A DNA stretch of 64,000 nt from Diphasiastrum complanatum (lineage: Eukaryota > Streptophyta > Lycopodiopsida > Lycopodiales > Lycopodiaceae): NCBI GenBank assembly GCA_029204225.1, contig CM055100.1, forward strand, positions 24,251,106-24,315,105, read 5' to 3'. The number at the start of each line of letters is the position of its first letter. Positions within the stretch are counted from its first letter, which is position 1. Positions 1 through 11,977 of this stretch are shown one piece after another. A program made the translations under genes and the position numbers. The notes below the pieces were generated by a model, which was not told the origin of the DNA, did no database searches, and saw only the letters and a program-made list of their open reading frames with translations.

Positions 1-1440
1 AAATTTTGAATAATATGAGCCTTGATAGCCTTTTAGTGAATCTCTCTTCGTTAAATTTTAAGATTCATCTAGAAAATAATAGAGAAATTGAAGTGAAGAC
101 AACACGTTTCAAATTGAAATTATGAGAATCAAACAAGCTGTAAATCTTTCCAAATGATTGAACCTCCTTCCATAAAGTAAAACCAACACTAGAAATTATG
201 GGCATTATTTGGATAACTATAAAACACAATAACTTAACATGGAAATCAAAGCAAAACATATGCACCATTCATGAAATGAAGGAATCCATATTTCTTGTAA
301 GTTGTGGCACGAATGTTGTTTGATGGAATACAAAAAATACGTCTGGCATCCAAGTGGTATAAGAGAAAAAAATATGGATAACGATTATTCATAGCATGTT
401 TCTTTTAGCACTAGAGCTATAGTGGACATTTCTAGGATGAAGAAACCTATCTCAACGTTACCCACTAATTCACATAATCTAAGGTGGAACAAGCCATAGT
501 TGCATTGGGTTAAATGAGGTTATATTCTTTCTAAAAAGGAAGAGACATGCATGCAATGACATCAAGTTATGAAATGAAAGAGCAATTGAAAAATAATTGG
601 ATCAAGTTTCTTTTACAAATATGTGGATGATATAATAACATCATTAATTGCTATAGAGGCCCATTTTTAAGTTACAAGTTCAATGATTTTCACTACCTTA
701 TAACCACATAGCTTAGTCTCAGAAAATGGGAAAACAAATAACTATGGCATGAACTCACCTTCTCATGGATGATTCAGGTGTTAGAAGAACAAAAAGAAAA
801 TCATTATGTACAGGGTTACTACAAAAGGATCGTATCAATGCCCCACCAATGTGAGGTAAGGGATGGCAAAACAGTGCTCCATAACCACATCAAAATTAGA
901 AGGCAAAGGGAAAGAGTCAATAGTCTTCTCAAAACAGGCAATGCAGGGAGGCGGTGCTCCTCTTCCATCAATGCAGGGAGGCAGTGCTCCTCTTCCATCA
1001 ATGCACGCTCAAGATAGGTAGACAAAACCAGATGCTAGACTCAAGACTGGACTCAAGGCAAGAACCTTTAAGCTTAGAGCAACTTTTCTTTCAACACTCC
1101 CTTCAATGATCAACAAATTCCACGCTCCTTCAACGCACTATTCAAATACATGTAGACTTCCTATATAGTAGTTGACCAAGATATGTCATGCACCACATGA
1201 TATTCCAAATGTTGCATAGGATGTGGTCACAAATATATGTTATGGATTACAAGATACTAGAGATGAGATTCTTGTACATGATCTAGATGTTTAAGAGATT
1301 CTAGTTGTAGTGGGTGTTCTAATTTGAACACCTGATATTCTAGTTGTGGAAAGGGTTACATGTCTAGATGGGAAAAATGATCGTCCTTGTAAAGATCGCC
1401 TTATGTAGATCCTTAAGATCATGTTGCAAACAAACTAAAG
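1..1440. other. AT-rich stretch, no gene recognised
   Basis: I see no conserved protein or RNA gene here. Open frames are short and unrelated to known families. The only clear structure is a 30-bp direct tandem duplication at 941-970 and 971-1000 (unit begins ATGCAGGGAGGC), with one base difference between the copies. It probably belongs to old transposon debris next to gypsy element A. Confidence 0.5.
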
Positions 1441-2155
1441 AAAGGATAGTTGTGGATCCAAGCCACCCAACCAAAGGGAAATTAAAGATCAAACCTTCAC
1501 AACTTCACCCTCGAGTCACAGTGACTGAATACAAGAGATGAGAGGTTTCTGTTACTTGCAAATCAGAATCTAGAAGTGGAGTAGGGCATACTTCTATAGG
1601 TATATATAGACTCCTGGAGCCTACAAAGATCTCTTCCAGAATCCTAATCCTTAACTAAACTCATAAGCAGTTACTATTGATACACATGTGCATGCATATA
1701 TCCATCAATCACTACGCACTGCTCCACAAGTCCTAATTGGAGTGTCTAGGCCCTCTCCACCAATCCTAATTGGAGTGTCTGGACCCTCTCAAAGTTATTG
1801 ATTACATTGGTACACAATACAATCACGAGGTTTAGTAATCAAAGGAGATAAAGTAAGAGAAATATCATCAAGGGACAATGGAATACTTGGAAGAGCTAGT
1901 GAGTACCCATTTGCCACCAAAAATTTTCAAATGGATGTGCAATTGCTAAAGGAACAATTATAATTGTATTATGCAAATTACAAATGGGTCTGAAATCATA
2001 AGTGCTTAGGAGGTTCCAAGTTAGGACGTAGTCTTGTCTTTATACACAGTGCCTTCGCACTTACTACTCTAATTGTACAATGTATTGTGGCGGGGCCCAC
2101 TTGGTAAGCTTAGCCAAACAATGCTTTAGTGGCGGGACCCACTAAGTATCCAATA
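1441..2155 (-). repeat. Probable truncated 3' LTR of gypsy element A
   Basis: Positions 2098-2155 match two separated pieces of the element's other LTR: 2098-2119 matches 8042-8064, and 2124-2155 matches about 8917-8946. On the minus strand the repeat starts TATTGGATACTTAGTGGG and is preceded by a purine-rich run (GGTGGGAG), as expected for a polypurine tract. Similarity is lost beyond about 2090, so the rest of this LTR is diverged, truncated or replaced. A 27-bp tandem duplication sits at 1731-1757 and 1764-1790, and a TATATATAGA run near 1600. Confidence 0.5.
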
Positions 2156-2339
2156 GTATCTCCCACCTAAATAGGTGACGGTCCCACGACACCTGCCTAC
2201 ATTTGCAGTGGTAGAAGGTTGTCGACACATTTATTGTTGGTGATGGAATGCATCAAGAAATGTGTGGATAGATATTGGTTACATAAAACTTGAGGCTTTA
2301 TTCGATGATGAGCCTATTTGAAATTTTTAAGAAGTTTTT

Positions 2340-3354
2340 GGGAAGGCTGGTGGCAACCAAGTACTTGTGTAACCGGCTACCATTGATGGGCATAGCAAAC
2401 GGTGTCCCCATCCATTGTCTCCAAGGTCACTACTCCTTGTGATAGAATGTCGATAATGTGATAAGGGCCTTCACCAGTGAACTTGAGTCTAGAAGACCTC
2501 TAGTAACTTTTGTAAGTATTCTTTGAATGCCATCTGCATGACGTGCTAGAAAGTGATGGGGGCATTACAAAGACCGAATGGCATAATCTTATAGGCATAT
2601 GTACCCCATTCAGTAGCAAATACAGTCTTGTGTTGATCTTCGAGAGCAATCTTGACTTGGTTGTAGCCGCTAAAGCCGTCCAAAAAATTGCAGCCTCTAG
2701 CTACTCGATCCAATATGCTTTCTGTGAATGGTAAGGGGCAAGTGGTCCTTCCGTGTGACAACGTTAAGTGCGTATAGATTGACACAGATCCGCATTTTGC
2801 CATTCTTCTCGGGGACAATGACTATGGGTGATACCCACTCTGTGTGCTCGATTTCATAGATAAAATCGACATCGAGAAACTTCTGCAACTCATGCTTGAT
2901 CAACTCGGTGTAGTTTGGGTTGCAGTGGTAGTATCGGCTCCTTACCTCTAGTCTTGCTCCTTCGACCAAAGGTATGGTGTGTTGGACTGTAGATTATGGA
3001 ATTCCCTTTAGATCTTTGTAAGACCATGCATAGCAAGCAGTCTTTATACTCCATCAGTAGTTTCTGCAACTTGGTGAATTGTGAGGGCGTGAGTTGTGCT
3101 CTCACATGAACAAACTTGTCTTCTTCCCCTGGCTCTGCTAGATTCATCGATTGTGTGCAAGAAGTTCCCTCGTAGACTTGTTCTTCTTTCTCCTGATTTG
3201 CATCAAGCTCCCATTGTGCTTTGGGTAGCATTATCACCACATCATCTAAGGTGTAGCTTTTGAAGTTTTCTGGCACATCATGGGTTGGTGCCTTACTTGT
3301 TTTTTCCTTCAAAAGATTGATTTTAGCACAATTTATGAGTGATAATTTGTGCAT
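2340..3354 (-). pseudogene. Gypsy A pol remnant: RT N-terminal half joined to post-integrase tail
   Basis: Minus-strand frames carry RT landmarks: WVSPIVIVPEKNGKMRICVN at about 2780-2850, then FLDGFSGYNQ and MPFGLCNAP at about 2550-2650. Frameshifts divide the fragments. After LEVF near 2490, where the catalytic YxDD block should follow, the sequence instead reads KFTGEGPYHIIDILSQG, which resembles the segment after gypsy integrase. I infer an internal deletion removing the RT active site, RNase H and integrase. The product cannot be functional. Confidence 0.75.
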
Positions 3355-3732
3355 TTCTTCTTACATCTCTAAAGTTGATGTCGAAGCTTGACCCTTGAGC
3401 TAGAAGCTCAGCAATTTTTCTCGTACATCGTTAATGGTTGTTGCATCTTTGCCCACTCTTTGGTGAGGCTCTTTGACATTCGTTTTGTGGTTCAGAATAT
3501 CAACATTCATTGTTGCTATGGCCTCTCCTGGTAATTCGCTCCACTTGATCACCTGATTGTATCATTGCTTTTGCTGATTCTGCTTTGGTACATTTGCTTT
3601 CAGTGGTGGTGTCTTGGAGACTTTAGCACATGGAGGCTTCTGAGGTGGTTGAACTGGTACTTGTTGAAGTCCATAGCGCATATGTTGCCAAGGAACTAGA
3701 TCATCTTCAACTGGTTCAAGAATAGGTTCCGT

Positions 3733-4098
3733 TCATAGCCATGCTACATTCATCATGTTCAACCCGTAGGAGATAGGTGTGTTCAGGGTGAGTCCTCGTG
3801 GTGATGATTCACTGGGTTCTAAATTTGAATGTAGATCAGGATGACATGTATGTCCAACCATATAGTCAATTGTTGCCAATGCATCCATCCACAAAATGAT
3901 GTTGGTTTGTGAATAGTGAACACCCATTGTAGCTTTTGGGCAATCAATGTTGTGGTCCGTTGTGGAGGTATTGTTATTAGCTTTGGGTAGTACAGGTTTC
4001 ATCGCCCATGTGGAGAGATCCACTATTACTGCCTGCTCTTTGTTCTCAAAGGTGATTTTGTCGCTTTTCCTGAGGTAAAAATTGAAGGAACTCCCCAA
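3733..4098 (-). pseudogene. Gypsy A protease-to-RT linker remnant
   Basis: The minus-strand frame contains KITFENKEQAVIVDLSTW followed by a NNNTSTTDHN run. This parallels KITFENREHAVKIDPTTW and DDNSSTTDH just downstream of the protease core in gypsy element B (63.7-63.85 kb). The protease active-site segment itself is not recognisable in a clean frame here. Coding is broken on both sides. Confidence 0.6.
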
Positions 4099-4742
4099 TT
4101 GAGATGTTCATTCTACTAGATAAGATGCATGTCAACAATTCTATCCTTGGAACTTTGGGTTCAGCCATATGGAATGGTTCTCCCATGGTGTAGTCTCACG
4201 TTCACATCAGATTTATGTGGTGAACCTTGCGATGATGTCGCTTGTTGATGCTCTCTTGATGGTGAAGTGTCTTGAAGAGCTGTCAGTTGTTGTGCAACTT
4301 TAGCACCTTCATCGGCTTGTGCTTCTTGTATCCAATGCATGATCATCTGATATCACTTTTGCTCTTCCTTCATATTAAGATAGGGTAAATTTGCTCATCC
4401 TGATGTTGAAGGCTGATCAGCTAGCACTAATACTGAGTGTGGTGAAGATGGAGCTACTTCCTTGCACTTTTGTGCTCACGTAATTGCTCACACTAGAACA
4501 TTAGGATAGGGAGGTCTCCTTGGTGCAACCTGGTGTGGACTTGTCCTCGTGCCTATTGATTGAAGCGCAACCCAGTTCAATGGTGCGCTGTTGCTGGCTC
4601 TCAATGGATAGTTTTTATAACAATGTCCATATCTACACTCACAACAGAAGGCCATATAAACTCTTTTGTTTGGACATTCAACAATTCTATGACCTTCTCT
4701 ACATCCATAACATCCGTATAATCTACCCCCTTGGCATTGTGG

Positions 4743-5111
4743 CTATGCAGCATATGTGGCATAATACTCATTAACAATAGAATCGACGAAAAATTCTTCA
4801 GGTCCATACCATTGCTGTATTTTCTGTTGAAAAAATATTTCAGTTTTCACGACCCTGAGATTCACGTAAGCTAGTTGAGGATTGTTCGTCCCTAGTGGTG
4901 CTAGTAGTGCCATTCTTTGTTGTTGAGGGGTTGATCCAAGTCTTGGTGTTGCGTTAGGTGCTCCCTGATGGTAAGCATAAGAGGTATGGAACTTAGCTCT
5001 CTTATGATGTATGATCCATGGATTGTTGGGGCAATAAGCAGTGTCGTGCGAGGACACATTGCACAGATGGCAGTATCTATGCGTCAACTGTAAGTTTTGC
5101 TTTAGTATCAA
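4743..5111 (-). pseudogene. Gypsy A gag C-terminal zinc-knuckle remnant
   Basis: The frame includes CHLCNVSSHDTAYC, a CCHC-type knuckle of retrotransposon nucleocapsid, and then a proline/glutamine-rich stretch. Gypsy element B has the equivalent CSICTGNHTVNEC and CFACGENHRVAEC knuckles. The frame is open for 122 codons but isolated by stops from the rest of gag. Confidence 0.55.
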
Positions 5112-5634
5112 ACACTCGTTTGAAGTGTGGTTTTGGGTACATATGGGACACCAGACGTTATCCCGTCGAGGATATTGTTGTTGGTATGGCTCCGATTGTG
5201 GTGTAGTAGTATTCTGAATAGCCTTCAGTTTTTGGTCAAACTGGGTTGTGAGCTACTCCATATGCTGCTTATGTAGCTTCATGATTTGTTCCATCAGCGA
5301 TTCATTGGATAGGCTCGTTGGCTGAATATATGTAGGTCCCGGAGTGGAATCATCATCCGATCCTTCGTCTTCTTCTCTCATTGCGTCTTCCACAACTTCG
5401 TGCAATGCGGCATACTGCTCTCATTTTTAGAGCTCTCATCAGATGCTTTTGGGTAGTCCCACTAGGAATCACATGATGATCGCATGATCACGAGTCAACT
5501 CTATATTACACTCAGATTGTATGTGCTTGATCCTTTCAATGTAGTCTCTCTCTTTTTGCTATTTTAATTTTGCTTAGCAGGAGAAATGGGTCTTCTAGAA
5601 ATTTCTCTAGCTTAAATATGGTGATTAGATCCGC

Positions 5635-6588
5635 CTATACCACTTTCCAATCTATTTGTTGTGTTGTCTGGTTGAAAAACCAGTCTAAAGTCGCTCCTGT
5701 CAGGGACATTGGAAACAGCTTCAGCTTCTCTGCTCTAATACCATGTCGGAAATCGGTGGGATTGATCAGAGATAAACTCTGGTACCACGTTGGAACCGAT
5801 GAGTTATCAGGAATGGGTTCTGACAGAAACAGAAAACTGATATCAAATCGGAATTTTGTGGAATAGCAGCGAAATATAATCAACAAATGGTTGCGGATCG
5901 GAAGCACGTCAGTAGCAGCAAAAATCACGATGAATAATCAGTAACAATGCGCAATAGACAAAACAATAGTGTAGACAAAATTGCACTATAATTGATTGAA
6001 AATTGAGTACAATGGCTTGAAGCAAAATCAGCCTCAGCTTGGTTGATCGTTAAGTGTAATAACACTTGCTACTGAAAATACTGAATAATATCTATATTTT
6101 CTTATTACAATTGATCAGTACCTTTTAAGCATTAAATTCCATCTACTACATTTATTACAACTGTCATTGGAACTGTAAATGCATGTACAAAGTAGGCGGA
6201 CTGTCAACGCCACGTCGTGGGTCGGATTTTTTTGACCGACAGTATCGAAAATATACATGTATCAAATTTTATGAATCCGACCCAAATTTTATATAATTTT
6301 TTAAGTCGATCCGGTATCAAAAAATAACAACTCAATTCAAGTCGATCTAGGGTCGAAAAAATTCTGCTCAAAAATTCAAGTCTTCTCCCATTTTCTGGTA
6401 TAAGTATATACAGCTCTCAAGATGTTCACTATTGAATGGATTTGGGCTTGAGCATTGAAATCCAACAGTTTCACCATAGATCTTGCATGCCTGTCCATAG
6501 ATCTGCTAATAGGATCGGTGGATCCATTAAATTTTAAGAACTCCAATCTGGGAGATCTTTTGACTACTTGTAGAGGTGTTGTTGGCAT
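5635..6588 (-). pseudogene. Gypsy A gag, interrupted by a solo LTR
   Basis: The N-terminal part (6588 to about 6478; RSPRLEFLKFNGSTDP) matches RRAPRLDLPKYNGLTDP in gag of element B. The downstream part (5744 to 5635; EKLKLFPMSLTGATLDWFFN) matches DKLKLFPMALTGAPQDWYYN. The two halves would be adjacent in an intact gag, but a copia-type LTR lies between them. This dates the LTR insertion after that of element A. Confidence 0.7.
5744..6467 (-). mobile_element. Solo copia LTR inserted in gypsy A gag
   Basis: On the minus strand the insert begins TGTTGGATTTC and ends CCGACA. It is similar over several blocks to the 3' LTR of copia element 2 (11350-11970), including ATGCATGTACAAAGT and the TGTCAACGC and GGGTCGGATTTT blocks. 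ACCAT occurs on both sides (5740-5744 and 6473-6477), compatible with a 5-bp target duplication, although it is offset from the TG/CA ends on one side. There is no internal coding region, as expected for LTR-LTR recombination. Confidence 0.65.
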
Positions 6589-6589
6589 A

Positions 6590-7644
6590 GAAATTGATCC
6601 ATTGGAATTTGTTGATTTTGTCAGATCTCTTCCGCTATTGCTTGACGTAGCTCTGGGTTGTCTATTGACAATCTTCTACTAGATCTCAATCTCATTCACT
6701 ATGCAGATTCAATAGGGAGTGGAGGTTTATGGCGATTGTGAATCTAAATAGATCTTGGAAGAAATGGCTGATGATGATGGTTGGAGGTCGGTGTGATGAA
6801 TGCATGTATGTTCAAATTAATGACGAAAGTAAGAGCATATGGTTGATGACACTAGACAACAATTGGAGAGTTATTGAGAAAGATAGACAAGTGTTGCAGG
6901 GATTCAAACATGGATGATCACAAAAAATGAATGATGTAGTGACACAGATGGTAAAAATAATGAGTGACAACTGGCAACGATGGTGTCGGGTGTGGGTGGA
7001 TTCGGGGCGTGTGATTGGCATGTCAAGTCACAACCAGATGCGATCATCTTTTTAAACATTTTTAGATTTTTTTATCAAGAACGGCCACACCTAACTAACC
7101 TTTGCCGACTTCAATAATTTTCCTGATGGTCATAATGAAGCTGGGCGAGGGTTGTTTGGGGTGAGCAACTTTGAAGTTCTTGACTTTTTTTTACAAAGGT
7201 TTTTTTGGCTTTTTATTGGCAATTTTGGCAAAATGGCTGAGAACTAACCTTCGCCCAATCTATAGTAGTTCTGCTGATGTGGAAAAACATACTGCCAAAT
7301 CGATGAGGGTTAGTTTGGAAGGAACGAAGAGTTATCAAGATTGGTAGGTGTTTTTGGCCATTTTTCTAGACATATTGTCAAAATTAGTGGTATTTTTGAT
7401 TTTTTTTGGATCTATGGAAGGGATTGGGTGCTTGGATCTAGAACTTTTTACCTCTCAATCTCTCCAGTTTGTACAAGCAACAATCATGAAAAAAATGCAA
7501 AACTAACCACTAAATCACGCTCTGTTCTACCCCACATATCACCACTCCACAAAACCAAAATGACATACAATCAAGAAAGTACATGCAAGCTAACTACACA
7601 AAGAAATGCTAAATATTCCCCAGCAACGACACCAAAAACTTTAG
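6590..7644 (-). other. Gypsy A leader with decayed primer-binding site
   Basis: At 7616-7633 the minus strand reads TGGTGTCGTTGCTGGGGA. Element B carries TGGCGCCGTTGCCGAGGAGC at 60231-60250, the site typical of Tat/Athila-type plant gypsy elements. The differences are mainly C-to-T changes at CG positions. The roughly 1-kb leader down to gag has no conserved frame. Confidence 0.6.
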
Positions 7645-8946
7645 TGTCCTAAGTCACCTATCATACATAAGTCTCGTTCCCAAGGGAATAATGCTTCCCT
7701 TGAGGAGTTAGCTTAAAACCTAGCTTCCTCCTAGTTAACCACCCTTCCTACTCTAACCACAAGCAAAATACAAGGAAGTAAAGCTTAAAAAATGAGACAG
7801 AGAGTGAGAAAGTAGGATGCAAGGATGTTCTAATAAAAATTGTGCATTATCTCCTCCTCCTTTATGAACATAGAAAATGGATTCAAGAGATGCCTTTTTA
7901 TTCTTGGAAAAGGCCATGCCCCTAATAACTGATTGGCTATTCCTTCTTGGCAAGGATTCTAATCCAAGCCCTTCATGAAATATCCAGTGGTTCCAAATTG
8001 GGAAGGGTGTCCCTCACATGAATCATGTGAGTTCAATTTGGACCCACTTGGTAAGCTTAGCCAAATAGTAATTTATGTTGATTTTCAGTAAAAAGAACAA
8101 TGATCAATCTACAAGAGGTGTTGATTGCCAAATCTATGGATCTAACAATTCTATTGATTAGATCGAGATCTACACATAGATCATCAACTATTTAGCAAGA
8201 TCAATTAATGTAAACTTCAATAATCATCAAGGGCAGCCTCACACATGTGGAAAATAGCCACTATATAGACTGTGACAATAGAGTAAAGTACTAATACATT
8301 TGATAGCATTCCAAGCATAAAATCACAAGACGAATGTGTGAATCACAAGCAAATTGCTAGATTGTAAATCTCTCATCAACTTTCTATTGAAACGGTTGAT
8401 CTCTTTATAGATCAAGTACATCCACGAGCTGTGTATTGTCCAGCAGGCCTTCACACGTGTGAAGAGTGCCTAGTCATCTAGATCCACCAATGGGAGCCAA
8501 ATATGCTCATTATCCAAAGTTGACTTATCTCATTAGCTAGAAACCAAAAAGCTAGTCTTCCACAAATATAGAAATATTCTCTATAAAATAGGATCTAGTG
8601 GAATATCTAAATGTTATCCTCTACAACGTGATCCACATGTGTGAACAGCAACTTGACATGTGGGAGCATTTACTCATTCACATTGCAAGCTAATTACATG
8701 GAAATTGGTCAAAGTGACTTTTTCTTAGATTCTAGCAATAAATCAAGCTCACATTTGTGTAGATTGAACCAAAATGAATCTAACTATTAACAAGTACATT
8801 ATGTACATCCTTTCACACGTGGAAACGGGCTCCACATGTGTGAGATCCTATCATGAACAAGATCTCATGATTGATCAATTTCATCAAGTTGGATTGGAAG
8901 TGACAATTTCAACACTTTAGTGGTGGGACCCACTAAGTGTCCAACA
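7645..8946 (-). repeat. 5' LTR of gypsy A, split by an insertion
   Basis: On the minus strand the LTR starts TGTTGGACACTTAGTGGG at 8946 and ends just before the primer-binding site at 7645 (GGACA). The block CCCACTTGGTAAGCTTAGCC at 8042 and the block TAGTGGTGGGACCCACTAAG near 8920 are contiguous in the other LTR (2098-2155) but about 850 bp apart here. The sequence at about 8065-8914 is therefore a later insertion. It contains several CACACGTGTGA-like palindromes and no coding signal. Confidence 0.6.
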
Positions 8947-9420
8947 CTCAGCCAATTGAGAGACCCTCAAGGAGTCTTTGTCAATTTGGTCGTTACTCTA
9001 GGCAAACCAGGCTTGATCCTTTCTCCAGTCGATCCCTTTTTAGAGTATCAATAATAGTGGTTCATAGAAAATGAACCAATAGAGAGTAGAAGTGATAGTA
9101 ACTCCTCTAGGCATTATCTCAGCTTGACCAATTTGGCTAAATAGGATTAGTACTTGTCTAAGATGCACTCACTAAGGCTTTGTATGGGGGTAGGCTGTAG
9201 AATAAAGTGATGGCAATTAAGTGCATATGTCAATGGCAAACAAGTAGGGGAACAAACCTTCTACAACATGAGAAACTCAAGGACTCTCAATATTCTCACA
9301 CCAAAATCTTAAACATAGTCACATTACTTATGAAATACTTATGCAACTGTCTTGAACGAGATACAATGAATTTATATACAATTCTAATCCGACCCCTTGG
9401 GCATGGACTTCCTTAAGGTC

Positions 9421-10836
9421 TATTGAAAATTAAGTCCAATGTTAACTCCTTGGTGATAATTTCTATTTCAAGATTCTTCCTGCACTTTTATGATCATTGA
9501 TCTAGGTTCAGATGCAACCTATTTTGGTTGTATATCTGCTCATCTGATACCTGCAGGAATCACAGAACTTAGACAGCCGAACTATTCGAAGAACGACTAC
9601 ATCGCGCTTTTGGCTGATCTTCATCCATGGATCAAAGACTAAAGGGTAACCAATCCTATTCTCCTTTCACATTCCAATGTTAAGTCAAGTTATTCGAAGG
9701 ACATTGAAGACTTGGCCATCTTCAACAACTTCACCAAATTCCCTTCTTGAACAAGTCTGCAAAAATACACTGTCTTCGAAACAGTCTGCATAATTAAACT
9801 GTTTTTTGCACAGTTCGCATTTTTTTGAAAGGCGAAAAATGTGAAGTGCCCATCTGCTTTGATGAAATATCAGTTCCAAGTTCATTGTCGCATTTTTCCA
9901 AAATGTGAAATATGCGAGGAATGCGACAACTTGTGCATTCCGACGACTTCGAGCTGTTTGACCGAAACCATTGCAAGGAACAGCCAAGACACCGTAGAGT
10001 CAATGCTATGGTCACTATGCGAAGACCAACCGCTAAGGCACCGTAGAGTCAACGCGCCAAGGCTCCATCGCAAGACTCCGTAGAATACCTCAACAACTAC
10101 GATTGCGGTCAACATGCGGTTGCGACAAGCACCGCCATATTAGTCTCCCAAAGGAGATCATTAACTTATGTACACATTGTACAGCTGTCATTATAAGTCA
10201 ACTACTTCCTATGTACAACAAAGTACTTAGTTAGATGACAAACATTTATTGTAATGTAGTGTATAAATACATCTTCATCATGCTCCGCCAAAAGAGCGAA
10301 TGATATCGAGCATCCAAATTACGCTTCCATTTTTTAGGTTGTAACGTATTTAGTGTTGTTCAAGCTTTCATTGTAATATAAAAGCAACATGTTCTTCATT
10401 TTTGTTTAACATAGATGTATGATGTTGTGATTTGATTACACTCTTACTGCTTGTTCACGCTTGTTCACTCACTCTGATCATATCACGGATGTCAACGACT
10501 CCTTAGTATCTAATCAGACGATAGTTGTCTTTGACGCCTGAGGAACTTGCATTATCACATAACATTATCATTTTACATTCTAAACTGAACTTTGCTTTGA
10601 ATTTGATTTACAGTAGTAGCACACCTCTTCTAATCTCTTCGGCGGACTGTACTCATTTTTCTTTGGGCATGAATTAATTTTTAAGAACTTGTGAGTGAGA
10701 ACGCATGAGTTGTGAATCCATTTCTACATTAACAATCTTTTAGACTGTCCTTGTTGGTAGCAGCCCATAACAATGGAAGAGTTGTTCCGCAAATATTTCT
10801 CTCTCTCTTTCTCCGTTCGGTCCTCTCACCCTTACA
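9421..10836 (+). repeat. 5' LTR of copia 1
   Basis: This LTR is about 1.4 kb, starting TATTGAAAAT (the other copy starts TGTTGGAAAG) and ending CTTACA immediately before TTGGTATCAGAGC. Its first 720 bp align with 15678-16408. Many CAA/CG-rich short repeats around 9850-10100 read in both strands as open frames but are LTR sequence, not genes. Confidence 0.75.
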
Positions 10837-10904
10837 GATTGGTATCAGAGCATCAGCTTAATAAATCGAGAGATTAAGATTGTTCTACTTGTATTACTGT
10901 CAGC

Positions 10905-11349
10905 ATGTCTCTTACTGATAACTCCTCATCTTTTTCATCCAACAAAGTTAAAATCATTGACAAGTTCAACATATCTAACTTCTATATCTGGAAGTTAAAA
11001 TTCTGGTGATGCTGATAGATAGAGATCTTTGGGATGTTGTAGACGGGTCTGATTCGAAACTGGAAGACGCTGATCATCAATCAGCTAAGGCCTGATAAAT
11101 CAAAGATCAGAAAGCCCTAGCAACGATCACGTTGAATCTACCCGACTCCCAAATATCACACGTTACCACGTGCAAGTCCTCCAAAGAAGCATTAGACTTG
11201 TTATCGAATATGTATGAGACTCACGATGTAACTACACAGTTGCACCTTAGACGGAAGTTCTTCACTTTAAAAATGTCTGATTCTACAACCATCACTTCTC
11301 ACATCAACAGCTTCAAGGCTTTGTTAGATCAATTATCAGCTGTAGGATG
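10905..11349 (+). pseudogene. Copia 1 gag N-terminal remnant
   Basis: The frame starts at the ATG at 10905 with IDKFNISNFYIWKLKFW, then hits TGA. A second frame carries LPDSQISHVTTCKSSKEALD and HLRRKFFTLKM with a LLDQLSAVGC ending, characteristic of the copia gag (UBN2-type) domain. It is cut at 11350 where the LTR of copia 2 begins. The zinc knuckle and protease are missing. Confidence 0.7.
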
Positions 11350-11970
11350 TGTCAGAAATCGATAGGTTAGTCAACAAAAGCTCGAGCGGGTGCGTGTAGG
11401 ATTAAAAGCACAACAAACAACAGTAGAATATTTAAATTGAATGATTCAGACAAATGCACAATGAAACGATACAATATTGGGACTGAAAATTTGCACTCTG
11501 ATTAATATCAAACTATGAGTACAATGCTTGAAGTGATAACTTCAGCTTACAGTCGTTGAGAGTGATAACTCTAATTACAGAAACTCGAATAATCAGGAGG
11601 GGTTTTTTGATGAAGATTCTAGGATTGATATCTTATAAAATATCTACAACTACCTTTTGTTGCAGTTATTACAACCGCCTCATTACAGTTAATGCATGTA
11701 CAAAGTGGGCGGATTGTCAACGCGAAGTCTTTGGGTCGGATTTTAGACCGTGACAGTATTGAAATTTACAAGTATCGAAAAATGTAAAATGACTCAGAAA
11801 AATATTGACTCAAAAAATATAGAATTTTTCGAGTCGATTCAGTATCGAATAATTAGAAAATTTGATCCTGAATTTTTCAATCCTCTGCTCAAAAATTCGA
11901 GCCTTCTTTTTCTGGTTTTTCATAATGCTCATTATCGAATGGATTTGAGGTTGAGCATCGAATTCCAACA
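11350..11970 (-). repeat. 3' LTR of copia 2
   Basis: On the minus strand this begins TGTTGGAATTCGATGC right after the polypurine tract and ends CGATTTCTGACA. The solo LTR at 5744-6467 has the same ends with small changes. It is 621 bp. Confidence 0.7.
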
Positions 11971-11977
11971 CTCCTCC

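Larger units (their letters stand above)
2155..8946 (-). mobile_element. Ty3/gypsy retrotransposon A, degenerate (minus strand)
   Basis: In transcriptional order from high to low coordinates: split 5' LTR (7645-8946), decayed primer-binding site (7616-7633), leader (about 6590-7615), gag (6588 to about 4743), protease-region remnant (3733-4098), reverse transcriptase (3354 to about 2480), a short post-integrase piece (about 2340-2480), and a truncated 3' LTR. Gag and protease segments resemble those of gypsy element B at 59.5-64 kb, for example EKLKLFPMSLTG here and DKLKLFPMALTG there. Most of RT, all of RNase H and nearly all of integrase are missing, so it is dead. A solo copia LTR sits inside gag and an 850-bp insertion inside the 5' LTR. 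Confidence 0.8.

Noticed and set aside
9794-10115. Overlapping frames on both strands at 9.7-10.1 kb and 16.1-16.4 kb as genes
   Set aside because: Both are the same LTR sequence in two copies of copia element 1.
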